Shown here: positions 56,246 through 64,000 of the stretch, one piece after another | Layout: each line of letters starts with the position of its first letter | Numbering within the stretch: the first letter of the stretch is position 1 | From: Psychromonas sp. SA13A | Lineage (GTDB): Bacteria; Pseudomonadota; Gammaproteobacteria; Enterobacterales; Psychromonadaceae | Length of the DNA stretch: 64,000 nucleotides | Assembly: GCF_011378715.1 (NCBI RefSeq) | Contig: NZ_WTKU01000022.1 | Coordinates: 1-64,000, forward strand | Direction: 5' to 3' | Translations under genes and position numbers: made by a program | Notes under the pieces: generated by a model | The model's input: the letters and a program-made list of their open reading frames with translations, nothing else | Told to the model about the DNA's origin: nothing | The model's database searches: none

Positions 56246-56401
56246 AGTGCTCACTTGGCAAGCCAAGCTCCGCGCTTCCGCCTTGAACTAGCATGAATTA
56301 CTTAGCTATGAATAATTTTAGTTATTGTGGAAAAGGAAAGTACTCACTTGGTAAACCAAGCTCCGTGCTTTCGCCTTTAACTAGCGTGAATTGCTTAGCC
56401 A
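56246..56401. repeat. Two direct repeats of about 63 bp between cbiH and cbiF
   Basis: Copy 1 (56246-56308, beginning AGTGCTCACTTGGCAAGCC) and copy 2 (56339-56401, beginning AGTACTCACTTGGTAAACC) differ at 9 of 63 positions. Each holds the core AAGCTCCGCGCTT or AAGCTCCGTGCTT and CTAGC(A/G)TGAATT. They are spaced 93 bases start to start. The bases around them show no gene. Confidence 0.8.
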
Positions 56402-56460
56402 TAATTTATTTTGTGATAGTGAGTTAAAAAGCTAAAAGTATTAATTAAGAAGGATTCTAC

Positions 56461-57267
56461 ATGAAAGTTTATTTTATTGGCGCAGGGCCCGGTGATCCTG
56501 AATTAATGACGATTAAAGGGGCACGCTTGTTAAAACAGTGTCCAGTCGTTTTGTATGCAGGATCGTTAATTCCCCGTCAAACATTACAAGATGTTGAAGA
56601 CTCAGCTGAGCTGATTGTTGATACTGCGAAGATCAACCTTGATGAGATGGAAGCGTATTTTGTTGAAGCTTCAAAAGCAGGTAAAGATGTAGCACGTTTA
56701 CAATGTGGTGATCCTGCTTTATATGGCGCGATAGCTGAACAGATCCGTCGTTTAGAAAAATATGGTATTGACTATGAAGTGATTCCGGGAGTGAGTGCGA
56801 CGGCTGCATCTGCTGCTTATTTAGGTAAAGAGTTAACCCTTTCTGGTGTATCACAAACCGTGATCATGACTCGTTACGAAGGTAAAACACCTTTTCCTGA
56901 GCGTGAACGTTTACCGCAGCTTGCACAAAGTGGTGCAACTTTAGCGATTCATTTAGGTATTACTAAGATCCGTAAAATCGTGGCCGAGTTAATTCCACAT
57001 TATGGTGAAGATTGTCCTGTGGCTGTTTGTTATCGTAGTTCTTGGCCGGACCAAGATAAAGTCACGGGCACATTGGCGGATATTGCGGAAAAAGTAGAAG
57101 CGAAAGGCTTCAAATTAACGGCATTGATTCTGGTTGGCCATGTATTAGATACCACCAATTTTGAAGATTCATACCTGTATAAAAAAGATAAACCGAATAT
57201 TTTCCGTCGTCGTAAAAATACACTTTCTATTGAAGAATTAGAGGCTAAAGATGTCAACAATAAATAA
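56461..57267 (+). CDS. cbiF: (Cobalt-)precorrin-4 C11-methyltransferase
   Basis: The protein (268 aa) shows VYFIGAGPGDPELMTIKGARLL, VLYAGSLIP, RLQCGDPALYGAIAEQIRRL, VIPGVSATAASAAYLGKELT and VCYRSSWPDQDKVTGTL, diagnostic of CbiF/CobM. AGAAGGA precedes the ATG. It overlaps cobW by 17 bases. Confidence 0.95.
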   Translation: MKVYFIGAGPGDPELMTIKGARLLKQCPVVLYAGSLIPRQTLQDVEDSAELIVDTAKINLDEMEAYFVEASKAGKDVARLQCGDPALYGAIAEQIRRLEKYGIDYEVIPGVSATAASAAYLGKELTLSGVSQTVIMTRYEGKTPFPERERLPQLAQSGATLAIHLGITKIRKIVAELIPHYGEDCPVAVCYRSSWPDQDKVTGTLADIAEKVEAKGFKLTALILVGHVLDTTNFEDSYLYKKDKPNIFRRRKNTLSIEELEAKDVNNK

Positions 57268-58351
57268 CATGTCGTTAAACAAAATTCCAACTACCGTTGT
57301 AACGGGGTTTCTTGGAAGCGGTAAAACTACTTTATTAGCTAACTTGCTTAAAAAAGCCAAAGGCAAACGTATTGCCGTGATCATGAATGAGTTTGGTGAG
57401 TTAGATATCGATTCAGAACTGTTACGTACCTGTCCGCTAGAGTGTGACGATGAAGATGAAGCTGCGGTATTAGTCGGTGGAGATGACGGTATTTACGAAC
57501 TCGCTAATGGTTGTATCTGTTGTACGGTAGAAGAAGAGTTCTTACCTGTGATGGAAAAACTAGTGGCTCGTCGTGATCAAATTGACCATATTCTAATTGA
57601 AACATCAGGTCTTGCATTACCAAAGCCGTTAGTGCAAGCATTCAACTGGCCGGGTATCAAAGAATATTGCACCGTAGATGCAGTTATTACATTAGTTGAT
57701 GGCCCTGCGATTGCCGCTGGCCGTTTTGCCGATGATGAAGATAAAGTAAAAGAGCAACGTGCACTAGATGAAAGTTTAGATCATGACCCAAGCTTACAAG
57801 AGTTATTAGATGATCAACTTAACTCTGCTGATTTAGTGGTAGTGAGTAAAAGTGATTTATTAAACGAAGAAGAGCAAGCGCGCGTTAAGGCAGTAATAGA
57901 AAAACGCGTACCAAGTTCAGTTAAAACAGCTTATATCAACAATGGTGATGTACCACTTGAAGTATTAATTGGTATTAATGCTGGCACTGAAAAAACCATT
58001 GATAAAGTACATAACCATCACGACCATCATCATGCTCATGGTGCCCATCATGATCACGCACATGACCATTTTGATTCAATGGTGATCAGCTTGGGAACGG
58101 TTGATGCCGATAAACTGAAACTAAGTGTTGAAAAGCTATTAAACGAATTTAACTTATTCCGTATTAAAGGGTTTGCGGCAGTTGAAAACAAACCAATGCG
58201 TCAAGTATTACAGGCTGTTGGTAAACGTTTAGAAGTTCATTTTGATCGTTTGTGGGAAGCCGGTGAAAGCCAAAAAACCGAATTAGTATTAATCGGTAAA
58301 GGCTTAGATGAAGCTGCGGTTATCGCTATTTTAAAAAGCGCTGAGGTTTAA
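57251..58351 (+). CDS. cobW: CobW-family metallochaperone GTPase
   Basis: This 366-residue G3E GTPase is thought to deliver cobalt for cobalamin synthesis. Walker A is VTGFLGSGKTTLL, the metal motif is GCICCTVEEE (CxCC), the G-domain shows ILIETSGLALPKPL and VVSKSDLLN, and a His-rich loop (HNHHDHHHAHGAHHDHAHDH) lies at about residues 255-275 before the C-terminal CobW_C domain. ATG 57251 has GAGG 7 bases upstream; the ATG at 57269 does not. Confidence 0.93.
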   Translation: MSTINNMSLNKIPTTVVTGFLGSGKTTLLANLLKKAKGKRIAVIMNEFGELDIDSELLRTCPLECDDEDEAAVLVGGDDGIYELANGCICCTVEEEFLPVMEKLVARRDQIDHILIETSGLALPKPLVQAFNWPGIKEYCTVDAVITLVDGPAIAAGRFADDEDKVKEQRALDESLDHDPSLQELLDDQLNSADLVVVSKSDLLNEEEQARVKAVIEKRVPSSVKTAYINNGDVPLEVLIGINAGTEKTIDKVHNHHDHHHAHGAHHDHAHDHFDSMVISLGTVDADKLKLSVEKLLNEFNLFRIKGFAAVENKPMRQVLQAVGKRLEVHFDRLWEAGESQKTELVLIGKGLDEAAVIAILKSAEV

Positions 58352-58357
58352 TACGCA

Positions 58358-61300
58358 ATGCATCTATTAGCGGCACAACCGGGTGGGTTTGTTGAACAAG
58401 AAGGCATTGTTGATTTAGCGCAATCGCCTGCGCCTTTGGTTGTATTTAGTGCCGCCGATAGCCAATTAACTGCGCTATCAGCGGGTTTTAAACAAGCCAA
58501 TGATATGTATAGGCTTGTTGAAACTCGCTTGGTTAATTGGACTAACTTATTAAAACCTGCTGCTTTTGACCTTTATGAAGATAAAGTGCTAGAGCAAGCA
58601 GAGGTCGTGGTGGTGTCGCTATTAGGTGGCAAAGCTTATTGGCAGTATGGCGTGGAAGGATTAATTCGTTGGTCGAAAGCAAAACCCAATCGCACCCTTA
58701 TTTTGGTACCCGGCGATGATAATGTTGACCCTGAGTTAATTGAGTTATCAACCGTGCCTGAGAAAACGCAATATCAAGTGTGGCGTTATTTACGCAGTGG
58801 TGGGCTTGATAATAGCGCACAACTTTTTGCTTATTTAAATCAGTTATATTTTGAGTTAAATGTTGAATGCAATGAGGCGGTATTTTTACCCGTGGCGCAG
58901 TTCTATAATCAACAACAAATTCAAGCTAACTGGCAAGCTGAACAAAAAACGGTGGCGTTAATTTTTTATCGTAGCCACTTACAATCTGCTAACTGTGAGA
59001 TGTTTGACCAATTTATTGATCTGATGGTGTTAAGTGGTTTAAACCCGTTACCAATAGTGATTAGTTCGTTAAAAGATGAACAAGCCATGCGTGTCGTTAA
59101 TGAATTATTAGTGGAGCACGATTGTCGTTTAATACTCAATAGTACTGGTTTTGCCGCAAATACGGTTAGTAGCCCGGGTTTAAGCTCACAGCCGAATAGC
59201 TTTAAGCGTTTATTTGCTGTTGATATCCCCATCCTACAACTAGTGCTTTCAAGCAGTACTCTACAAGATTGGACTGATTACAAACAAGGTTTACGTAGCC
59301 GTGATATTGCTATGCAGGTGGTATTACCTGAAATGGATGGCAAAGTATTAACCCGTGCTATTAGCTTTAAAACCGAAGTCTTTTTTGATCAGGCAACTCA
59401 AATTTCCTTAGTCCAATATCAATTGCATTCTGAACGTGCTCAGTTTGTCATTGAGTTAGCTAAAAAATATATTCAGCTCTCTCAAACCGATAATAAAGAT
59501 AAACGCATTGCGCTGATTTTAGCTAACTATCCGACCAAAGATGGCCGTATTGGTAATGGTGTAGGATTGGACACGCCAAATTCAACAGTGAATATATTAA
59601 CTACCTTAAAAGACGCGGGTTATCCCATTGAGTCAATACCTGAAAACGGCAATCAGTTAATTGAAACACTATTAGAGTCGGTTACCAACAATCCAAATAC
59701 CTTACATCATTTAGCCTGTTGGCAAAGCTTGTCATTAGTTGATTATAAAAAAGCCTTTGCTTCGTTACCGCTAGTTAGCCAACAAGCGATCACAGAACGT
59801 TGGGGTAAACCTGAAGATGATATTAAATGTCGTGAAGGGCGGTTGATGATATCCGGTATCCGTTTAGGTGAAACCTTCGTCGGCATTCAGCCTGCACGTG
59901 GTTTTAATATCGATTTATTAGCAAATTATCATGATCCTGATTTAGTGCCGCCGCACAATTATTTAGCGTTCTATTTTTGGCTACGTTTAACTTACCAAGT
60001 CAATGCGATTATTCACGTCGGTAAGCACGGTAATTTAGAATGGCTACCGGGCAAAGGGCTCGCGCTGTCTAATGAATGTTGGCCAGATGCCGTATTAGGT
60101 CCTATGCCGCACTTTTATCCTTTTATTGTTAACGACCCCGGTGAAGGAGCACAGGCGAAACGACGTACCCAAGCGGTTATTATTGACCACTTAATGCCAC
60201 CGATGACACGTGCAGAAACCTATGGTGAACTGGCTGAATTAGAAGGGCTGGTGGATGAGTATTATCAAGCTCAAGGTTTAGATCTGCGCCGCGAAGTCTG
60301 GTTACGCGAGCAAATTTTAGCAAAAGTACAAGAAACCAATATTTTAGATGAATTAAATGCTGCTTCTCGAGAAGATGATAACCAAGTATTAGAAGAGTTA
60401 GATACTTACCTTTGTGACATCAAAGAAGCGCAGATCCGCCATGGTTTGCATATTCTCGGGCAACTGCCTGAGCCGCATAAAGTCGCTAATACCTTAATCG
60501 CTTTATTACGTTTACCGCGTGGTGAAGGTGCGATTAATCAAGGTATTTTACATTGCTTGGTGAGCGATTTTTCATTAACGGTGAACGATCAACCTTTTGA
60601 TCCTTTAGCCGCTGGGCGCGATGTCTGGTTAGGTGATAAACCCACATTATTAGAAAAAATCACTGATGCTACATGGCGAACGCATGCAGATACACGTGAA
60701 CGTTTAGAGTTGTTGGCTTTGCAATGGGTTGAGCACTTTTTACTTAACGATAACGATCTTATTGAGCTTAATCATTACCCCGCAACACAAGCATTATTGG
60801 TATATGCACAATCAACAATTCAAACGGCACTAAATCAAAGTGTTGAAAATGAATTAAGTGCAATTATTGATGGTTTGAATGGGAAATTTATTGAAGCAGG
60901 GCCAAGTGGCGCACCAACCCGTGGCCGATTAGATACCTTACCAACAGGGCGTAACTTTTACTCCGTAGATAACCGTGCAATCCCTTCTAAGGCGGCTTGG
61001 GTATTGGGGCAAGAGTCGGCGCAAGCGTTAATTCATCGACATTTACAAGAACAGGGTGATTACCCTAAACAACTTGGTTTATCGGTGTGGGGAACGGCAA
61101 CCATGCGTACTGGCGGTGATGATATTGCTCAAGCCTTTGCGCTGATGGGGGTAAAACCTATCTGGGCTCAAGCTAGTAACCGAGTGGTTGATTTTGAAAT
61201 TATTCCATTCCAATTATTGAATCGTCCAAGAGTCGATGTGACGCTGCGTGTATCTGGCTTTTTCCGAGATGCTTTTGCTAATGTTATGGCGTTATTTGAT

Positions 61301-62155
61301 GCCGCGGTGGTGGCAATAAGCGAACTTGAAGAGCCGGGCAATAGTAATCTCATTAAACAAAATATTAAACAGCGTGAAGCGCAGCTGATCGCTGATGGTA
61401 TGACAATTAGCGAAGCTAAACGTGAAGCCAGTTATCGCGTGTTTGGATCTAAACCCGGTGCCTATGGCGCAGGGCTACAAGGGTTAATTGATGAGCGTTG
61501 CTGGGAACAAAAAAGCGACTTAGCAGAAGCCTATTTAAATTGGGGGGGGTACGCCTACGGCAATAGTGAAAAAGATGGCGTACAAGCTAAAGACGCTTTT
61601 TTACATCAACTCAGCAATATTGAAGTTGTGGTGCAAAATCAAGATAACCGAGAGCATGATTTATTAGATTCCGATGATTATTATCAGTTCCAAGGAGGCA
61701 TGAGTAACGCCGCGCAGGTTTACTCTGGTAAAGCGCCGACTATTTATCACAGTGACCATAGTAATCCAAGTAAGCCGGTTATTCGTACTTTGAAGGAAGA
61801 ATTAAACCGAGTTATACGTTCACGTGTTTTAAATCCTAAATGGATTGAAGGTATGCGTGAACATGGTTATAAAGGTGCCTTTGAAATGGGAGCAACTGTG
61901 GATTATCTTTTTGCATATGATGCAACGACTGACTTGATAGCGGATTATCAATATCAGCAAGTCACTGATACCTTGCTCTTTGATGACGTTAATCAGCAGT
62001 TTTTGAAAGATAATAATCCGCAAATTTTGGAAGAAATGGCTGAACGTTTAATGGAAGCGACGCAACGTGGTTTGTGGCAAGCACCCGATGCCTACCGAGA
62101 AAAACTACAAGATCTGTTATTACAGTGTGATGAAATGCAAGAGAGTAAATCATGA
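58358..62155 (+). CDS. cobN: Cobaltochelatase large subunit CobN
   Basis: This 1265-residue catalytic subunit inserts Co2+ into the corrin ring with ATP hydrolysed by its partner ATPase. Segments typical of CobN/ChlH are RIALILANYPTKDGRIGNGVGLDTPNST, IQPARGFNIDLLANYHDPDLVPPHNYLAFYFWL, IIHVGKHGNLEWLPGKGLALSNECWPDAVLGPMPHFYPFIVNDPGEGAQAKRR, and GFFRDAFANVMALFDAAV. The length is right for the family. It starts 6 bp after cobW. In aerobic organisms CobN acts late on hydrogenobyrinate a,c-diamide; its presence among anaerobic-route genes is odd. Confidence 0.93.
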   Translation: MHLLAAQPGGFVEQEGIVDLAQSPAPLVVFSAADSQLTALSAGFKQANDMYRLVETRLVNWTNLLKPAAFDLYEDKVLEQAEVVVVSLLGGKAYWQYGVEGLIRWSKAKPNRTLILVPGDDNVDPELIELSTVPEKTQYQVWRYLRSGGLDNSAQLFAYLNQLYFELNVECNEAVFLPVAQFYNQQQIQANWQAEQKTVALIFYRSHLQSANCEMFDQFIDLMVLSGLNPLPIVISSLKDEQAMRVVNELLVEHDCRLILNSTGFAANTVSSPGLSSQPNSFKRLFAVDIPILQLVLSSSTLQDWTDYKQGLRSRDIAMQVVLPEMDGKVLTRAISFKTEVFFDQATQISLVQYQLHSERAQFVIELAKKYIQLSQTDNKDKRIALILANYPTKDGRIGNGVGLDTPNSTVNILTTLKDAGYPIESIPENGNQLIETLLESVTNNPNTLHHLACWQSLSLVDYKKAFASLPLVSQQAITERWGKPEDDIKCREGRLMISGIRLGETFVGIQPARGFNIDLLANYHDPDLVPPHNYLAFYFWLRLTYQVNAIIHVGKHGNLEWLPGKGLALSNECWPDAVLGPMPHFYPFIVNDPGEGAQAKRRTQAVIIDHLMPPMTRAETYGELAELEGLVDEYYQAQGLDLRREVWLREQILAKVQETNILDELNAASREDDNQVLEELDTYLCDIKEAQIRHGLHILGQLPEPHKVANTLIALLRLPRGEGAINQGILHCLVSDFSLTVNDQPFDPLAAGRDVWLGDKPTLLEKITDATWRTHADTRERLELLALQWVEHFLLNDNDLIELNHYPATQALLVYAQSTIQTALNQSVENELSAIIDGLNGKFIEAGPSGAPTRGRLDTLPTGRNFYSVDNRAIPSKAAWVLGQESAQALIHRHLQEQGDYPKQLGLSVWGTATMRTGGDDIAQAFALMGVKPIWAQASNRVVDFEIIPFQLLNRPRVDVTLRVSGFFRDAFANVMALFDAAVVAISELEEPGNSNLIKQNIKQREAQLIADGMTISEAKREASYRVFGSKPGAYGAGLQGLIDERCWEQKSDLAEAYLNWGGYAYGNSEKDGVQAKDAFLHQLSNIEVVVQNQDNREHDLLDSDDYYQFQGGMSNAAQVYSGKAPTIYHSDHSNPSKPVIRTLKEELNRVIRSRVLNPKWIEGMREHGYKGAFEMGATVDYLFAYDATTDLIADYQYQQVTDTLLFDDVNQQFLKDNNPQILEEMAERLMEATQRGLWQAPDAYREKLQDLLLQCDEMQESKS

Positions 62156-62805
62156 AGAGTCTGCATAGTTATAAAGACAGTGAAAAGCAGGCTATTTATA
62201 AAGTAATTAAAGAGCGTCGCGATATGCGTCACTTTAATAATCAACCACTTGAACAAGGTTTATTAACACGCTTGTTAACCGTCGCAAACCAAGCACCGAG
62301 CGTTGGTTTAATGCAACCTTGGCGGTTTATTCGTATTACGGATAATAAACTAAAAACATCGATAAAAACGCTAGTAGAAACAGAGCGTAATATAACCGCT
62401 GACCTATTAAATCAACGTAAAAGTGATTTTTTAAAGCTCAAAGTGGAAGGCATTTCAGAATGTGCCGAATTGATCATTGTGGCCCTGCCCGAAGGTCGAG
62501 AAAAGCATGTATTTGGTCGTCGTACCATGCCAGATATGGACTTAGCTTCTGTCTCTTGTGCTATTCAAAATATGTGGTTAGCGGCTCGTGCTGAAGGCAT
62601 TGGCCTTGGTTGGGTCTCATTATTTGACCCAATTAAATTAGCTGCTTTGCTTAATATGCCGACAGATAGCCGACCGATCGCAATATTGTGTATCGGTCAT
62701 GTTGAAAAATTTTATGAAAAACCTATGTTGATTGAACAAAATTGGGCTCAGGCCGCTGAAATTGAGACTTTTTTGTTTGAGAATACATGGCCTGAAAAAC
62801 CTTAA
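62152..62805 (+). CDS. bluB: 5,6-Dimethylbenzimidazole synthase
   Basis: BluB cuts reduced FMN with oxygen to make the lower ligand of cobalamin. The protein (217 aa) has the nitroreductase-like fold with ERRDMRHFNNQPL, ANQAPSVGLMQPWRFI, and WLAARAEGIGLGWVSLFDP. It overlaps the cobN stop as ATGA. The reaction needs oxygen, unlike the ring route encoded upstream. Confidence 0.93.
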   Translation: MKSLHSYKDSEKQAIYKVIKERRDMRHFNNQPLEQGLLTRLLTVANQAPSVGLMQPWRFIRITDNKLKTSIKTLVETERNITADLLNQRKSDFLKLKVEGISECAELIIVALPEGREKHVFGRRTMPDMDLASVSCAIQNMWLAARAEGIGLGWVSLFDPIKLAALLNMPTDSRPIAILCIGHVEKFYEKPMLIEQNWAQAAEIETFLFENTWPEKP

Positions 62806-62988
62806 ATATTTTCAAAATTTAAAAGATAAACGCTTAAATGGAGTGTTTACACTCGTGTCATGCTCCGCGATCGAATGAAAAAGCATTAACACTCAATATT
62901 GTTAAGCTTAAAAAGAAAAAATAATAGTTAATTAGAATATCGAAAATAGCGTGAAAAATACTCAAATCAAAATAAGAAAGAGATTTAA

Positions 62989-64000
62989 ATGACTAATAAA
63001 GCAGTAAAAAAAGGCATCATGGTATGTGGTCACGGTAGCCGTGATAAAGACGCCGAAATGGAATTCTCATTGGTTGCTGAAGGACTAAAAAAACGTTTTC
63101 CAGACCTACCGGTTGAATACGGTTTTTTAGAATATTCAGCACCTAATATTCATATGGGACTAAATAACCTGATCGACCAAGGTGTTGAACATATTTATGC
63201 CGTGCCAGGCATGTTATTTGCGGCTACTCATGCAAAAAATGATATTCCTTCAGTATTAACAACCTTTGAAGAAAAAAATGAAGGTTTGCAAGTTAGCTAC
63301 GGTAAAGAATTAGGTTTACAAGAGCCTATGATTAATGCATTTCAAGCTCGTATTTATGAGTCATTAGGGTTAGATGCGAATAATCCACCTGCTGAATTAT
63401 ACGATACTATGTTAGTTGTGGTTGGGCGTGGTACATCGGACACACAAGCGAATGCTGAAGCTGCTAAATTGACACGTATTGTTAGTGAAAATATGGGCTT
63501 TGGTTGGGCAGATACTGTTTATTCTGGCGTGACTTATCCATCGGTTGGTGTTGGTCTTGAAAAGCTAGTTAAACTTGATTATAAGCGTATTGTCGTTGCG
63601 CCTTATTTCTTATTTACGGGCCGATTAATCAAACGTATTTCTGGTTATGTCGATAAAGTGGCAAAAGAAAATCCAGGGGTTGAATTCATCAATACACCTT
63701 ACTTACGTGACCACGAAAAAGTGATCGATGCTTTTGAGGTGCGTGTTCGTGACATCATGGATAATACACAATCGAGTGAAGAAGATTTAATGGCTATATT
63801 TAAACGTCGTTTAGCCGCGGGTGAAATTGATGTTCATCATCACCATGCTGAATATCAAGATCCAGAGGCGCATAGTCACGATCATAGTGACAGTAAAGAA
63901 CACAGCCACGATCATGCTCACGACCATAGCCATTCACATGACGACTCTCATAAACATGATGGTCATAGTCATTCACACGATCATTCGCATAGCCACTCAC
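62989..64000 (+). CDS. cbiX: Sirohydrochlorin cobaltochelatase CbiX, 3' end outside window
   Basis: The frame is open from ATG 62989 to the last base (337 codons). Two CbiX domains are seen: the first with IMVCGHGSRDKDAEMEFS and PGMLFAATHAKNDIP (metal-binding histidines), the second with VVVGRGTSDTQANAEAAKL and APYFLFTGRLIKRISGY. From about residue 283 a His/Asp/Ser-rich tail (HHHHAEYQ, then repeated HDHSHSH units) runs to the edge. CbiX inserts Co2+ into sirohydrochlorin at the start of the anaerobic route. A 183-bp gap separates it from bluB. Confidence 0.9.
   Translation, partial: MTNKAVKKGIMVCGHGSRDKDAEMEFSLVAEGLKKRFPDLPVEYGFLEYSAPNIHMGLNNLIDQGVEHIYAVPGMLFAATHAKNDIPSVLTTFEEKNEGLQVSYGKELGLQEPMINAFQARIYESLGLDANNPPAELYDTMLVVVGRGTSDTQANAEAAKLTRIVSENMGFGWADTVYSGVTYPSVGVGLEKLVKLDYKRIVVAPYFLFTGRLIKRISGYVDKVAKENPGVEFINTPYLRDHEKVIDAFEVRVRDIMDNTQSSEEDLMAIFKRRLAAGEIDVHHHHAEYQDPEAHSHDHSDSKEHSHDHAHDHSHSHDDSHKHDGHSHSHDHSHSHS

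Noticed and set aside
63800-64000. Minus-strand open frame opposite the CbiX tail
   Set aside because: It is a shadow of the repetitive His/Asp/Ser codons of cbiX.
1-64000. CRISPR array, rRNA operon or toxin-antitoxin pair
   Set aside because: No regularly spaced exact repeats, rRNA sequence or recognisable toxin-antitoxin pair was seen; the tandem arrays have no spacers.

Overview
The window reads as the chromosome of a low-GC marine gammaproteobacterium, most likely an Alteromonadales member close to Psychromonas or Colwellia. This is an inference from gene order (yifB next to ilvG; pepA-holC-valS divergent from lptFG), protein similarity as I recall it, AT-rich third positions, and three PEP-CTERM proteins. 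No rRNA or CRISPR array is present.

Layout. 1-1429: a complete IS3-family (IS150-type) element whose left inverted repeat starts at base 1. 1501-7220: an ilvGMD operon on the minus strand, divergent from yifB (comM), with a degenerate 17-bp tandem repeat between them. 7374-17438: a universal stress protein, a GcvA-like LysR regulator, a BKACE/aminotransferase pair, a TAXI-type TRAP transporter and an orphan periplasmic binding protein, with a 560-bp stretch of worn REP-like repeats. 17795-26004: housekeeping genes valS, holC, pepA, lptF, lptG and an RDD protein. 26363-31024: a tRNA-Leu(CAA) followed by a decayed island holding two broken integrases, a PEP-CTERM protein and small membrane proteins, one behind a perfect CRP-type palindrome. 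31292-42215: accessory genes (oxidoreductase, monooxygenase and LysR; PEP-CTERM proteins; MetJ-controlled metNIQ; a secreted coiled-coil protein; GNAT; YHS; AraC).

42558-64000 (continuing past the window): a nearly unbroken cobalamin cluster on the plus strand. It begins with a candidate FNR box and promoter, then a cobalamin riboswitch with a terminator-like hairpin. Cobalt uptake genes follow (DUF4198 protein, cbiM, a CbiL/NikL-like protein, cbiQ, cbiO), then a fused ChlI/ChlD-type chelatase ATPase, corrin-ring genes (cbiA, cbiD, cbiJ, cbiC, cbiET, cbiL, cbiG, cbiH, cbiF), cobW, cobN, bluB and cbiX. Most junctions overlap by 1-17 bases, so the genes look co-transcribed and translationally coupled. 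The ring genes are those of the anaerobic (early-cobalt) route, yet the cluster carries both an early-cobalt chelatase (CbiX) and the large CobN-type chelatase with its ATPase. The main points of interest are this double chelatase set, the FNR-plus-riboswitch control region, the short-period degenerate repeats at several gene borders, and the CRP-box small membrane protein.
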